Shown here: in pieces, positions 1 to 10,226 of the stretch | Position numbering within the stretch: the first letter of the stretch is position 1 | Layout of the letters: every line of letters starts with the position of its first letter | Source of the DNA: Terribacillus halophilus | GTDB taxonomy: Bacteria; Bacillota; Bacilli; Bacillales; Amphibacillaceae | Direction of reading: 5' to 3' | Assembly (NCBI RefSeq): GCF_900162685.1 | Contig: NZ_LT727828.1 | Span: 1,333,700-1,397,699 of the forward strand | Length of the DNA stretch: 64,000 nt | Notes under the pieces: model-generated | Told to the model about the DNA's origin: nothing | The model's input: the letters and a program-made list of their open reading frames with translations, nothing else | The model's database searches: none | Position numbers and translations under genes: made by a program

Positions 1-190
1 CTGTTGAATACACATTGGCGGTATCAAAAAAGTTTATGCCAAGGTCAAGCGCCCGTTTTATGATAGAGCGACTCTTATCTTCATCAAGCACCCATTTGTG
101 TATCCACTTTTCTGCATCTCCAAAACTCATGCAGCCAAGACAAATTCTAGATACGTCCAAACCTGTATTGCCCAGTTTTACATATTCCAT
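1..190 (-). CDS. Aldo/keto reductase, N-terminal part (runs off window)
   Basis: The reverse strand encodes the first 63 residues of an aldo/keto reductase of the oxidoreductase/YajO type (start MEYVKLGNTGLDVSRICLG, then GINFFDTANVYS). The Asp and Tyr of the FDTANVY segment are two of the four catalytic residues of the family, which reduces carbonyl groups with NADPH in the cytoplasm. The ATG at 190-188 follows a good ribosome site (AAGGGAGGA). The 3' end lies outside the window. The gene is divergent from the AraC-type regulator at 363, and a second aldo/keto reductase lies at 2967, so the regulator probably controls one or both. Confidence 0.9.
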   Translation of the reverse strand, partial: MEYVKLGNTGLDVSRICLGCMSFGDAEKWIHKWVLDEDKSRSIIKRALDLGINFFDTANVYST

Positions 191-362
191 TTATATTATC
201 CTCCCTTAGTTCATTATCTTTAACTACCACTTCATTATGGCATAAACTAGAAACAGAAGATTAACACATTTATCTTAAGTTCTTGCCTATTCCTATCAAA
301 TCTCTTTCACACTTCTCGGATATGAATTAGAATGAGCCTAACCATAGAAGGAGAAATGCTAT

Positions 363-1256
363 ATGTCTGAGGAAATAGAGAAGAGGTACGAACTAAGCAA
401 GCTCATACAAAGAAACACAGAACCGGATGGTGTGCATCCTACTTCTATCCCATCACTATTTCTCATACGTGAGTCTGCAATTAGTGAACCTGTTGCCAGA
501 GTGAACGAGACTTCCTTTTGTATTATTGTCCAAGGTGAAAAAGAAGTATGGCTGGGGGAGGAATGTTATCAATATGGACCTGGCAATTATATTGTGGCAT
601 CTGTGGAACTGCCGGTAACCGGTCAAGTTATCTCAGCTACATCACAATCTCCTTATTTAGCACTCAAACTTGAATTTACCCCAAAGGAAATTTTAGATGC
701 TCTGCATGAGACCGGAATACAAGCGGGAAAGAGGAGACACACAAAACGAGCGATGTTTATAGGGGAAGCAAGTTCTTCATTGTTAGATGCAGTAGTTCGT
801 TTAGCCGCTTTGTTGGACACGCCAAAACATATTCCAGTTTTTGCATCACTATATAAGAGAGAAATACTGTATTGGGTTCTTCAAGGTCCAAACGGTGAAG
901 CACTGCAGCAAATGGCCGTTGAAGGAAGCAATGCCATGCGTATTAGAAATGTAATTGAAACAATCATCCTTGATTTTGAGAAGACTTTTCGGATAGAAGA
1001 ATTAGCAGAAAGAGCAAATATGAGCGTCTCTTCTCTGCACCGCCATTTTAAAGAGGTAACTGCTATGAGTCCAATTCAGTTCCAAAAGCAGCTGCGGTTG
1101 CAGGAAGCAAGACGATTATTATTAGCGGAGTTATCTGACGTAGCAGAAGTCGCTTACCGAGTGGGATACGAGAGCCATCCCCAATTCACACGAGAATATA
1201 CTCGTATGTTTGGTTCTTCGCCCAGAGCGGACATGAATCGACTCAAGAAGATTTAA
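363..1256 (+). CDS. AraC-family transcriptional regulator (YqhC-like)
   Basis: A 297-residue regulator with an N-terminal AraC_N-type ligand-sensing half (residues about 15-165, core FCIIVQGEKEVWLG) and a C-terminal double helix-turn-helix (about 190-295; EELAERANMSVSSLHRHFK and RVGYESHPQFTREY). This architecture is that of E. coli YqhC, which senses reactive aldehydes and activates neighbouring aldehyde and keto-reductase genes. It lies between two aldo/keto reductase genes, which fits that role. The start at 363 follows AGAAGGAGAA at a normal distance. It is a clear paralogue of the convergent gene at 1416-2318; the HTH halves are nearly identical. The ligand is inference. Confidence 0.88.
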   Translation: MSEEIEKRYELSKLIQRNTEPDGVHPTSIPSLFLIRESAISEPVARVNETSFCIIVQGEKEVWLGEECYQYGPGNYIVASVELPVTGQVISATSQSPYLALKLEFTPKEILDALHETGIQAGKRRHTKRAMFIGEASSSLLDAVVRLAALLDTPKHIPVFASLYKREILYWVLQGPNGEALQQMAVEGSNAMRIRNVIETIILDFEKTFRIEELAERANMSVSSLHRHFKEVTAMSPIQFQKQLRLQEARRLLLAELSDVAEVAYRVGYESHPQFTREYTRMFGSSPRADMNRLKKI

Positions 1257-1344
1257 TAACTAACGGGGATATTATCAATAACTTTTATAGTTTCTTTATT
1301 TACCTCAATTAGAGATGGAGAAGGATATTAGATAAGTATAAAAT

Positions 1345-1397
1345 ATGCCTGTAAAATGCGATTATAGATTTTAGTTTCGCATTTTATAGGCATTTTT
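1345..1397. terminator. Bidirectional terminator between the two AraC genes
   Basis: A 16-bp inverted repeat (arms 1345-1360 and 1378-1393, one G-U pair) with a T-run after it on the plus strand and an A-rich stretch before it. It can terminate both convergent AraC genes. Confidence 0.75.
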
Positions 1398-1415
1398 GGT
1401 TGAGATGAAAAAAGT

Positions 1416-2318
1416 TCACGCTTTCAAGGTGTCATCGTAACTTTCTTTCATCTTCTTGATATCTTGTATTGGAGGCAACCCGAACATACGGGCATACTCT
1501 CGGCTGAATTGAGACGGGCTTTCGTATCCAACTTGAAAGGCGGCATCCGTTGCATCTGTTGATTCTGTTAATAACAGGCGACGTGCTTCTTGCAGTCGTA
1601 ATTGTTTTTGGAACTGGAGGGGACTCATCGCTGTCACTTCTTTAAAGTTTCGATGCAGGGAAGAAACGCTCATATTAGCTATCTCGGCGAGTTCCTCCAT
1701 ACGAAACGTGCGTTTGAAGTTATCCATAATAAACGCAATGGCCTCTTTTACACGTGAAGTGTAGCTGCCCTTTAGAGCGATTTGTTTCAATGCATCACCA
1801 TGTTGATCAATAAGAACTCTGTATAAAATTTCTTTCGTGATTAGAGGAGCGAGAATGGGTATATCATTCGGACTGTCGACTAAGCGAACTAATCTTGTGA
1901 CCGAATCCATTAATGTTAGGTTTAAATTGCTGACGAACATGGCTCTGTTTAAATCTCTTTTCGGTTTCGCATTGAGGCTTGTTTCTTGTAAGATCTCTAA
2001 AACATCACTTGGCGTAAATTCCAGTTTTAGCGAAAGGTAAGGTTTTTCCATCGTGGCATGTGTTACTTGCCCTGTAATGGGCAAGTCAACAGATGACACG
2101 AAGTAATTCGCCGGCCCGTAAGTAAATCTTTCTTCTGCAAGAAGAACTTGCTTCTCGCCTTGAACCACTATACATAAAGAAGGATTCTGTATGCCGTATC
2201 TTGGCTCCGTTACATCTGAATAACGTGAAAAAAATAAGGATGGCACATTGCTGGGGTAGGTTCCATCATTTCTAGTGTACCTTTCGATCAGTTCGATGAT
2301 CTCTTTATGCTGCTTCAC
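1416..2318 (-). CDS. AraC-family transcriptional regulator, paralogue of 363-1256
   Basis: A 300-residue protein with the same two-part build as its neighbour: AraC_N-type sensing domain (about residues 15-165, core LCIVVQGEKQVLLA) and C-terminal AraC helix-turn-helix (about 190-290). The HTH half shares long identical stretches with the gene at 363 (for example NMSVSSLHR and EVTAMSP...QFQKQLRLQEARRLLL), while the sensing halves differ more, suggesting duplication followed by divergence in ligand or partner. It is convergent with that gene across a shared terminator. The start sits after GGGAGGGACTATGCGTG; no other start fits better. Confidence 0.88.
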   Translation of the reverse strand: MKQHKEIIELIERYTRNDGTYPSNVPSLFFSRYSDVTEPRYGIQNPSLCIVVQGEKQVLLAEERFTYGPANYFVSSVDLPITGQVTHATMEKPYLSLKLEFTPSDVLEILQETSLNAKPKRDLNRAMFVSNLNLTLMDSVTRLVRLVDSPNDIPILAPLITKEILYRVLIDQHGDALKQIALKGSYTSRVKEAIAFIMDNFKRTFRMEELAEIANMSVSSLHRNFKEVTAMSPLQFQKQLRLQEARRLLLTESTDATDAAFQVGYESPSQFSREYARMFGLPPIQDIKKMKESYDDTLKA

Positions 2319-2502
2319 GCATAGTCCCTCCCAATTCTGTACTTGTCAGAAACATTATATATCATCCCTCTCCTTATGTAAGCCTGGTTGAGAGGATTGT
2401 GCAAGCATTAGCCATGAATAGGTAAAAACTGCTGCTGCATTTAAGGGATAATATGTATAAAGCGTAATTTAATCTGCATAGGAAAGGAAATGAGGTCGGA
2501 CA

Positions 2503-2784
2503 ATGGTTAAAATAAATCTTAAGTTTGGAGCGGATGGTGGAACAGCCCGTTTTGCAACCGTATTAGTAAGCAATGCTGCTCAGTTCTCCTCACATGTCTT
2601 TTTGAAATACAAACAAAAAACCGTACCTGTTAAAAATACGCCTAAATCCATTATGGAGATTGTTGATTTAGACATAAGACCATTCGAAGATTATCAGGTT
2701 ATTGTAGATGGTCCAGATGAAGATCACGCCCTTTTTGTATATAAGCTAAGATTACAAGAGTTTCAGCCAGATATTCAGCTGTAA
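2503..2784 (+). CDS. HPr/Crh-like protein lacking the phospho-histidine
   Basis: A 93-residue protein that aligns over its whole length with HPr of the phosphotransferase system. The HPr stretch GIHARPATVLV appears here as GTARFATVLV, so the histidine that accepts phosphate from enzyme I is gone. The regulatory serine is kept (KSIM, Ser49, equal to Ser46 of HPr), after a three-residue insertion. This resembles Crh, the B. subtilis HPr paralogue with Gln15 and Ser46 that acts only with CcpA in catabolite repression, but the sequence is too divergent to call it crh. Inference: a regulatory, non-transporting HPr homologue. It stands alone between a regulator and an aldo/keto reductase. Confidence 0.72.
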   Translation: MVKINLKFGADGGTARFATVLVSNAAQFSSHVFLKYKQKTVPVKNTPKSIMEIVDLDIRPFEDYQVIVDGPDEDHALFVYKLRLQEFQPDIQL

Positions 2785-2921
2785 GAACAGGCTTGCTATT
2801 CTGTAATATGCCCTGTTTGAATAAGAGAATCAGGCAAGCTATTGCCCGGAATGAGATAGCACACTTTGTGTTCTATAGCCAAATAGAAAAGCCAGGGCGA
2901 CCCATAAAGCAGCAAATGTGA

Positions 2922-3818
<897 letters not shown>

Positions 3819-3831
3819 AGGCATCTTTATT

Positions 3832-3860
3832 AAAGCTATCCTTTGTGGGTAGCTTTTTTA
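3832..3860 (+). terminator. Rho-independent terminator
   Basis: Hairpin with arms AAAGCTA/TAGCTTT followed by a run of T, right after the aldo/keto reductase stop. Confidence 0.75.
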
Positions 3861-3901
3861 TTCTTGAATCTTTTTACCGTGATTATCAGCTTGTAAAAAG
3901 T

Positions 3902-4165
3902 TTAATCAGTTTCCTGATTAATTTGTGCTAATACTTCAGGCATCTGACTGTTTATTTGTCTGCCGCTAAATCGCAATACTTTCCAACCGTTTCTACGTAA
4001 ATATTGATTCTTTCTTCTATCATGGGCTTTTTGTTCAGGTGTAGAATGCCATTGTTTACCATCACATCAAATCACCCATATGGTTGTTTTTAACTTTAAC
4101 TTATCCATAAGGAGGCGTTCTTATTCTATCCATAAATCACGTTTATTAGGAACCAGTATGATTAT
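3902..4165 (-). pseudogene. Decayed DUF559/VSR-like endonuclease-domain gene fragment
   Basis: One reverse-strand frame reads PNKRDLWIE, then ERLLMDKLKLKTTIWVI, then CDGKQWHSTPEQKAHDRRK and NGWKVLRFSGRQI, ending at TAA (3904-3902). This is the C-terminal core of the small endonuclease-like family (DUF559/DUF2726, PD-(D/E)XK fold; the DG...HS and Q.HD.RRK elements are typical). Two in-frame stops (4123-4121 and 4069-4067) break it, apparently each by a single base change, and no start is visible upstream. It is a dead remnant. Confidence 0.75.
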
Positions 4166-4308
4166 CTAATAGATTTTGGGATTTGAGACAATGGTCAATA
4201 GCGGATGTCGTACTATTCTCCTTACATTGAAACACTTCCTCCAATTTTTAACCATTTACCTCTGTTTTCTGTAATGCCAATTACCCACCCGTTTGATAAA
4301 CTACATAT

Positions 4309-4322
4309 TGTAAACGCTTACA
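4309..4322 (+). promoter_or_regulatory. cre site (CcpA operator)
   Basis: TGTAAACGCTTACA matches the catabolite-responsive element consensus TGWAANCGNTNWCA at every fixed position and is a perfect palindrome. It lies 27 bases before the binding-protein gene, so CcpA with HPr-Ser-P should repress the uptake operon when preferred sugars are present. Confidence 0.85.
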
Positions 4323-4349
4323 TCAACAACAAACAAAGGGGGATGTGGG

Positions 4350-5639
4350 ATGAGAAGAAAGTCAGTAGTGGTTGTATGGGGTTTGATCTTGGTTTTGCTG
4401 CTTGCTGCTTGTAGTGGTGGAGGCAGCAGTTCGAGTGGAGGTTCTGGTTCAGAAGATGGCAAGGTGACGCTGCGGATGGCTTGGTGGGGTGATCAGCCGC
4501 GAAATGATTATACCGCAAAAGTTATAGAGATGTATGAAGAACAAAATCCTGATGTAAAAATTGAGGCGGAGTATGCGAGCTGGGATGATTATTGGCAGAA
4601 GCTTTCTCCTCAGGCTGCCGCAAATGAACTGCCAGATATCGTGCAGATGGATGTTTCTTATTTAGCGCAATATGCACAAGGCAATAAATTGGCTGATTTG
4701 ACACCTTATCTTGGTGAACAGATTGACACGAGCAAGATGACCGAAGACTACGTGAATGGCGGAAAAATAAATGATGGGATTTATGGTATGAACACGGGAG
4801 TAAATGCCGTTGGGTTCCATTACAATCCGGACTTATTAGAAGAAATAGGATTTGATCGAGAAATCCCAGAAGGATGGACGTGGGAGGATTACCAGTCCAT
4901 GTCTGACAAAGCAGCTGCGAAAGGTATTTACTTTGACACACACTTAAAGCCGGATGTGTTCTTTGATTATTATCTTCGCAGTAATGGTGCACGTTTGTAT
5001 GCAGAAGATGGCAGCGGTCTTGGCTACAAAGATGATCAGTTGTTCGTCGATTATTTCGGCATGATAGCGGAGCAAGTAGAAAAAGGTTCCACGCCAACGC
5101 CTGATGTACTTACACAGATATCGGGTATTGAAGATGATCCAGTTGTAAAAGGAGAAGGTGTTGGGATTTTCCAATGGTCCAATCAGTTTGTCGGTTTGAA
5201 GCAGGTGGCGGAGAAGCCGCTTGAAATCGCGCCAATGCCGGGACCAGGTACGTCAGATGGCTTGTATTTGAAGCCAGGTATGTTCTTCTCTGTTTCCCAA
5301 AACTCCAAGCATAAAGAAGCGGCTGCTGATTTCTTGAACTTCTTTATGAATGACATTGAAGCGAATAAATTAATTCTAGGTGACCGCGGTGTACCAGGTT
5401 CTTCAGAAGTAAAAGATGCACTGAAGAGTGAAGTTTCTGAAGCTCAGGCGCAAGTATTTGAATACGTAGAGTGGGCGGAACAAAATAGTTCACCGATGGG
5501 TGCGCCGGATCCTGCAGGTGCTGGTGAGGTGATCGAGCTGTTAGATACAATGTCTGAACAAATTAGCTACGGTCAGATTACACCGGAAGAAGCAGCGAAA
5601 AGCTTCCGAAGCCAAGCAGAAGGTATGCTTGGGCAATAG
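4350..5639 (+). CDS. ABC transporter sugar-binding lipoprotein (YesO-like)
   Basis: A 429-residue family 1 extracellular solute-binding protein. The N-terminus is a lipoprotein signal (basic start, hydrophobic stretch, lipobox LLAAC, cysteine 21) followed by a Gly/Ser linker, so it is anchored to the outer face of the membrane. The mature part begins VTLRMAWWGDQPR, typical of oligosaccharide binders. It is the first gene of an operon with two permeases. No ATPase is encoded nearby; the system probably borrows the shared MsmX-type ATPase, as YesOPQ of B. subtilis does. A perfect cre site precedes it. The sugar is unknown; gene context points to a pectin- or plant-derived oligosaccharide. Confidence 0.92.
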   Translation: MRRKSVVVVWGLILVLLLAACSGGGSSSSGGSGSEDGKVTLRMAWWGDQPRNDYTAKVIEMYEEQNPDVKIEAEYASWDDYWQKLSPQAAANELPDIVQMDVSYLAQYAQGNKLADLTPYLGEQIDTSKMTEDYVNGGKINDGIYGMNTGVNAVGFHYNPDLLEEIGFDREIPEGWTWEDYQSMSDKAAAKGIYFDTHLKPDVFFDYYLRSNGARLYAEDGSGLGYKDDQLFVDYFGMIAEQVEKGSTPTPDVLTQISGIEDDPVVKGEGVGIFQWSNQFVGLKQVAEKPLEIAPMPGPGTSDGLYLKPGMFFSVSQNSKHKEAAADFLNFFMNDIEANKLILGDRGVPGSSEVKDALKSEVSEAQAQVFEYVEWAEQNSSPMGAPDPAGAGEVIELLDTMSEQISYGQITPEEAAKSFRSQAEGMLGQ

Positions 5640-5648
5640 AAGCAAACT

Positions 5649-5697
5649 GTGATGAAGCGGAAAGCTGATGCTGCAAATCAGCTTTCTGTCTTCGTCA
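5649..5697 (+). promoter_or_regulatory. Long intercistronic hairpin after the binding-protein gene
   Basis: A strong imperfect inverted repeat (outer arms around GTGATGAAG/CTTCGTCAC, inner arms AAAGCTGAT/ATCAGCTTT) without a T-run. Such hairpins between binding-protein and permease genes usually protect the upstream mRNA or give partial termination, so more binding protein than permease is made. That role is inference. Confidence 0.6.
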
Positions 5698-5725
5698 CAC
5701 TTCTATAAGAGAGGAGTGGAGTGGG

Positions 5726-6622
5726 TTGTTGAATTCACGGTTACAACGTAATTTATGGGGTTATGTTTTTATCGGTCCATTCGTTATCGGTTTTTTATGC
5801 TTTACAATTATTCCTATGATGGCTTCCTTATATTTCTCGTTTACAAGTTATGGTCTGTTTGACTCACCGAAATGGATTGGGTTAGGTAATTATACAAAAA
5901 TGTTCACAGAGGACCCCCGTTACCTTCAATCATTAAAAGTAACCATTATCTATGTACTAGGCGGTGTTCCTTTAAGACTGGCATTTGCGTTACTTGTTGC
6001 CATGCTGCTGAATGCCGGATCAAGAGCAGTCGGTTTGTACCGCACAATGTATTATCTCCCTTCCTTAATTGGCGGAAGTGTAGCGGTTGCGATTATGTGG
6101 CGTAATATTTTTGGCGATGCAGGAATCGTGAATTTAGCTTTAGGTGGTCTTGGTTTGGATGCTATCCGCTGGTTCGGAGAGCCAACGGCTGCTTTATGGA
6201 TGTTGATTTTCTTGTCTATTTGGCAATTTGGATCCTCGATGCTGATTTTCCTAGCTGGATTAAAGTCTATTCCATCCAGTTTTTATGAAGCAGCCAGTGT
6301 AGATGGAGCGAACTTCTTCCAGAAATTCTTTAAGATTACCTTGCCAATGTTAAGTCCGGTTTTGCTTTTCAACATTATCATGCAGACAATTGCTGCATTT
6401 ATGACGTTTGTGCCGGCATTTATTATTTCCAAAGGTACAGGTGGCCCGCTGGATGGAACGCTGCTGTACTCCTTGTATCTTTTCAAGCAAGGATTTGAGT
6501 ACTTCAACATGGGCTATGCTTCGGCGATGGCGTGGGTTATGCTGCTGATTGTAGCCGCTTTGACAGGGATTATTTTCTGGACGTCCAAGTATTGGGTGCA
6601 TTATGAGTCGGAGGTGAAGTAG
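5726..6622 (+). CDS. ABC sugar transporter permease (MalF/YesP-like)
   Basis: A 298-residue inner membrane permease with six predicted membrane segments and the EAA loop that contacts the ATPase ([20 protein letters not shown], about residues 190-210). The start is TTG at 5726 behind GAGAGGAG; a second TTG follows at 5729. It pairs with the permease at 6625 to form the membrane channel for the substrate captured by the upstream lipoprotein. The family is binding-protein-dependent transport, CUT1 type. Confidence 0.92.
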   Translation: MLNSRLQRNLWGYVFIGPFVIGFLCFTIIPMMASLYFSFTSYGLFDSPKWIGLGNYTKMFTEDPRYLQSLKVTIIYVLGGVPLRLAFALLVAMLLNAGSRAVGLYRTMYYLPSLIGGSVAVAIMWRNIFGDAGIVNLALGGLGLDAIRWFGEPTAALWMLIFLSIWQFGSSMLIFLAGLKSIPSSFYEAASVDGANFFQKFFKITLPMLSPVLLFNIIMQTIAAFMTFVPAFIISKGTGGPLDGTLLYSLYLFKQGFEYFNMGYASAMAWVMLLIVAALTGIIFWTSKYWVHYESEVK

Positions 6623-6624
6623 CC

Positions 6625-7461
6625 TTGGCCAATTCAAAAGTAAAATATTTTCTTTATCATATTTTAGTCGGAGGCTTTGCTATCTTGCTGCTGTATCCGG
6701 TGATCTGGCTGTTAGTCAGTTCATTTAAGGAAAGTAACGATATATTCGTCACGGCAGGTTCGCTTATTCCGAATCCATTCACGCTTGTCAATTACCCGCA
6801 GGGCTGGGAAGGATTTGGCGGCTATGGGTTTGGAACGTTCATTAAAAATACGATCGTATTTGTTTTCTGGATGCTCGTTGGTCATTTGATTTCTTGTTCT
6901 TTGATTGCGTTCGGATTTGCCAGACTTAAGTTTGTTGGCCGCGGTTTTTGGTTTGCGATTATGCTGGTGACGCTGATGCTTCCATATGAGGTAGTCATGA
7001 TTCCGCAGTACATCATCTTCTCAGAACTCGGCTGGCTAAATTCACTTAAGCCGCTTGTTGTTCCAGCGTTCTTTGGGCACCCATTCTTCATCTTCTTGCT
7101 CGTTCAATTTATTCGAACGATTCCGCGGGAGCTGGATGAAGCAGCGACAATCGATGGAGCTAATACATTCCAGATCTTTTATAAAGTAATCTTGCCGCTG
7201 ATTGTACCAGCTCTAGCAACGACGGCAATCTTCACTTTCTATTGGACATGGGATAACTTGCTCGGACCGGTACTGTATTTAAATAGCCCGGATAAGTATA
7301 CCGTTTCGATGGCGCTGAACATGTTTTTAAGTAATGAAACAGTCTCCAACTGGGGGGCAATGTTTGCCATGTCCATGGTCACACTTGTACCAGTGTTTGT
7401 GATTTTCTTCATCTTCCAGCGCTATGTAGTAGAAGGCATCAGTACAACTGGTCTAAAATAG
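6625..7461 (+). CDS. ABC sugar transporter permease (MalG/YesQ-like)
   Basis: A 278-residue permease, partner of the preceding gene, with about six membrane segments and its own EAA loop ([20 protein letters not shown]). The start is TTG at 6625, two bases after the upstream stop; the ribosome site GGAGGTG lies inside the end of the upstream gene, so the two are translationally coupled. CUT1-type sugar uptake. Confidence 0.92.
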   Translation: MANSKVKYFLYHILVGGFAILLLYPVIWLLVSSFKESNDIFVTAGSLIPNPFTLVNYPQGWEGFGGYGFGTFIKNTIVFVFWMLVGHLISCSLIAFGFARLKFVGRGFWFAIMLVTLMLPYEVVMIPQYIIFSELGWLNSLKPLVVPAFFGHPFFIFLLVQFIRTIPRELDEAATIDGANTFQIFYKVILPLIVPALATTAIFTFYWTWDNLLGPVLYLNSPDKYTVSMALNMFLSNETVSNWGAMFAMSMVTLVPVFVIFFIFQRYVVEGISTTGLK

Positions 7462-7482
7462 CAGGTAAAGGAGCGGTATTGT

Positions 7483-8106
7483 ATGGCTGCGATAAATAAA
7501 GGGCTTGAGTGGATTACGAGAATGGCTTATGTCAACATTCTCTGGCTGCTTTTCTTAGTACCAGGGCTGGTACTGTTTGGGTTCTTCCCGGCTACTACAG
7601 CCCTCCTGCATGTCATGCAGCAATGGCTGCGAGGGAAAACAGAGTTTCCCATATTCCAAACCTTTCTCACCACGTATAAAAAGGAGTTTCTAAACAGCAA
7701 TAAACTGGGATTTATCTTTGTTTTATTAGGATATATCCTTTACTTGGACTTTCTTTTCCTAACTTCAGCTGCAAGTGGTACGGCATTATACCTCACGATT
7801 CCTTATCTTGTTCTTACCTGCCTCGTTGGGCTGACAAGTTTATATGCATTTCCGATGCTCGTTCGGTACGAAATGAAACCGCTTCAAATCGTAAAGCGCG
7901 CTTTCTTTATGATGATGCTCAATCCAGGCCAAACCTTTCTTATGTGTGTAGCAGTTGGAGGCATAGGTGCAATTCTATGGTACTTCCAAGGGTTAGCTTT
8001 GTTTTTCAGCTTCAGCATTCTAGCACTGATTATTATGATGCCAGCTGTAAGAGCATTTGAAAGAACAGAACAAAAAGCATCCAAATTACTGGCTAAACGA
8101 GCCTGA
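7483..8106 (+). CDS. YesL/DUF624 family membrane protein
   Basis: A 207-residue integral membrane protein with about five hydrophobic segments, recognisable as the YesL (DUF624) family by its N-terminal pattern (GLEWITRMAYVNILW, then FFPATTALLHV and WLRGK). Members are found next to CUT1 sugar transporters and YesMN two-component systems in Bacillus, as here; their biochemical role is unknown. It has a good ribosome site (AAAGGAGCGG) and sits in the same transcription unit as the permeases. Confidence 0.85.
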   Translation: MAAINKGLEWITRMAYVNILWLLFLVPGLVLFGFFPATTALLHVMQQWLRGKTEFPIFQTFLTTYKKEFLNSNKLGFIFVLLGYILYLDFLFLTSAASGTALYLTIPYLVLTCLVGLTSLYAFPMLVRYEMKPLQIVKRAFFMMMLNPGQTFLMCVAVGGIGAILWYFQGLALFFSFSILALIIMMPAVRAFERTEQKASKLLAKRA

Positions 8107-8122
8107 GTAAGGAGATTCTTGT

Positions 8123-9403
8123 ATGAAAAAATATGTACTTGTTGGAACAGGCGGCCGGGCAGAATTTTATTACGGCGCGATGGCGAAAGATTTCAAAGAT
8201 ACATGTACATTAGCAGCTTTTTGTGACAGTAATAAGACACGGATGGATTATGCAAATCAGCTTTTGGAGGAAAAATATCAGCATCCTCGTATTCCTCTGT
8301 ATCATGCAGCTGATTTTAGACAAATGATTTTACAGGAAAAGCCGGATGTCGTGATGGTCACAACGATTGATCGCACACATCATACGTATATCATTCAGGC
8401 GCTGGAGCTTGGCTGTGACGTAATAACCGAAAAACCGATGACAATCGATGAACAAAAATGCCAAGAAATTTTGGATGCCATTCATCGGACTGGAAGAGAA
8501 GTGCGAGTTACGTTTAATTACCGATACGCACCACATAATACAAAAATCAAAGAGCTAATCAGCTCAGGCGTCATTGGTCAAGTGAATTCCGTTCATTTTG
8601 AATGGGCACTTGATACAAAGCATGGAGCCGATTATTTCCGCAGGTGGCACCGAGACAAACGAAACAGCGGCGGTCTGCTCGTGCATAAGTCCACGCATCA
8701 CTTTGATTTGGTGAATTTCTGGCTGGATACAACACCTGAGCGTGTGTATGCGGTCGGTGACCTGCTTTTTTATGGCAAAGAAAACGCTGAGCAAAGAGGC
8801 GAAACAAACTTCTACCAGCGGGCGCATCAGAGCGATCTAGCGAAAGAGGATCCTTTCGCCATTGATTTGGCAAACAATGTGCACTTAAAAGCAATGTATC
8901 TGGATGCTGAAAAAGAAGATGGCTATCAAAGAGATCAAAGTGTTTTTGGAGATGGTATAAGTATTGAGGATACTTTAGGCGTGCTGGTGAATTATAAAAA
9001 CAAGAGCATCCTGACGTATTCCTTAAACGCTTACTTGCCTTGGGAGGGTTTTCGAGTCTCTTTTAACGGTACCAAAGGAAGAATTGATGCGCATATTATT
9101 GAAAAGTCTTATGTGAATTCGGGAGGAAAGAAAGCCGAAGAAGGTCAGTTGGAGCAGTTGTCCATCATCGTTAGCCCGATGTTCGATATGCCTTACGAGG
9201 TGGAAGTGGAAACGACAGAGGGTGGTCACGGAGGAGGCGACACAGCTTTGCTGGAAGATCTTTTTGGCAAGCCGCAGCCAGATGTGTTCAAACGAGCCGC
9301 ATCGCATGTGGATGGCGCGATGAGCATTATGACTGGTATTGCAGGCAACCTTTCCTTGAGAACTGGCAATGCCGTTACCATAAAAGATTTAATAAAACTA
9401 TAA
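8123..9403 (+). CDS. Gfo/Idh/MocA family sugar dehydrogenase
   Basis: A 426-residue oxidoreductase with an N-terminal NAD(P)-binding Rossmann fold (VLVGTGGRAEFYYGA, residues 4-18), the EKPMTID motif near residue 100 that carries the catalytic lysine, and a C-terminal alpha/beta domain with HKSTHHFDLVNFW. Proteins of this family oxidise or isomerise sugars and sugar acids. Its place behind a sugar transporter suggests it works on the imported sugar. The next gene starts 15 bases after its stop. Confidence 0.9.
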   Translation: MKKYVLVGTGGRAEFYYGAMAKDFKDTCTLAAFCDSNKTRMDYANQLLEEKYQHPRIPLYHAADFRQMILQEKPDVVMVTTIDRTHHTYIIQALELGCDVITEKPMTIDEQKCQEILDAIHRTGREVRVTFNYRYAPHNTKIKELISSGVIGQVNSVHFEWALDTKHGADYFRRWHRDKRNSGGLLVHKSTHHFDLVNFWLDTTPERVYAVGDLLFYGKENAEQRGETNFYQRAHQSDLAKEDPFAIDLANNVHLKAMYLDAEKEDGYQRDQSVFGDGISIEDTLGVLVNYKNKSILTYSLNAYLPWEGFRVSFNGTKGRIDAHIIEKSYVNSGGKKAEEGQLEQLSIIVSPMFDMPYEVEVETTEGGHGGGDTALLEDLFGKPQPDVFKRAASHVDGAMSIMTGIAGNLSLRTGNAVTIKDLIKL

Positions 9404-9418
9404 TTGGAGGCTATTTTC

Positions 9419-10192
9419 GTGGAAAAAACGGCCGTCATCTCTGGCGGGGCATCGGGAATTGGGAAGGCTGCTGCACGTAAGCTGGCTGAAACAGGTTTCC
9501 GTATTTGCTTGCTGGATGTAAATCAAGCAAAATTACAAGCAGTTCAAGAAGAAATGGAAGCAGAGGGCTATACCGTACTGGCAATTCCTTGTGATATGGC
9601 AGTATATGATCAAGTAGGGGCAGCGGCCGAAAAAGTGATGCAGCATTATGGCAGGATTGATGTTGTATTTGCTAACGCCGGTATTGTAGGCGAAACATCC
9701 TCTATTGAATCAATGAGCATCGATAATTGGAGCCAAGTGCTCAGCATTAACTTAAATGGGACATTCTATCTCGTCAAAGCAGTCATTCCTTATGTAAAGC
9801 AGCAAGGCGGCAGCATTATCATTACTAGTTCAGTCAGCGGCAACCGCGTCTTTTCACAAGCAGGTTTTACGGCCTACTCCACCTCCAAAGCAGCACAGGC
9901 AACATTCGCTAAAATGGCCGCGCTGGAGCTGGCTCAATATCACGTTCGCGTTAACGTCATTTGCCCAGGCGGCGTCGAAACGGATTTTAAAAAATCGATA
10001 AAACCTTCGCCTGATTTAGAAGAAGTCAAAGTACCCGTCACATTCCCGGAAGGCAGTAAACCGTTGGACAATCGATCAGGTAAACCGGAAGAAGTGGCGA
10101 ATCTGGTGAAATTTTTGGCATCCGATGAATCAAGCCATATTACGGGAACGGAGATTTATATTGATGGGGCGGAATCGCTGCTTATAGGGTAG
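9419..10192 (+). CDS. Short-chain dehydrogenase/reductase
   Basis: A 257-residue SDR enzyme: cofactor motif SGGASGIGKAA near the N-terminus, NAGI, catalytic Ser (TSSVSG) and the YSTSK motif (Tyr-x3-Lys). The likely start is GTG at 9419, nine bases behind TTGGAGG. As the last gene of the uptake operon it most likely oxidises or reduces a sugar intermediate together with the upstream Gfo/Idh/MocA enzyme. The substrate is not determinable here. Confidence 0.9.
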   Translation: MEKTAVISGGASGIGKAAARKLAETGFRICLLDVNQAKLQAVQEEMEAEGYTVLAIPCDMAVYDQVGAAAEKVMQHYGRIDVVFANAGIVGETSSIESMSIDNWSQVLSINLNGTFYLVKAVIPYVKQQGGSIIITSSVSGNRVFSQAGFTAYSTSKAAQATFAKMAALELAQYHVRVNVICPGGVETDFKKSIKPSPDLEEVKVPVTFPEGSKPLDNRSGKPEEVANLVKFLASDESSHITGTEIYIDGAESLLIG

Positions 10193-10193
10193 A

Positions 10194-10226
10194 AACAACA
10201 CCATGATACTTGTCATGGTGTTTGTT
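10194..10226 (+). terminator. Terminator of the sugar operon
   Basis: Stem CACCATGA/TCATGGTG extended by AACAA/TTTGTT, directly after the dehydrogenase stop. The trailing T-run is short. Confidence 0.65.

Noticed and set aside
4522..5097. Reverse-strand 191-codon frame inside the binding-protein gene
   Set aside because: Fully antisense to a well-supported gene, with odd composition (Cys/His-rich) and no ribosome site.
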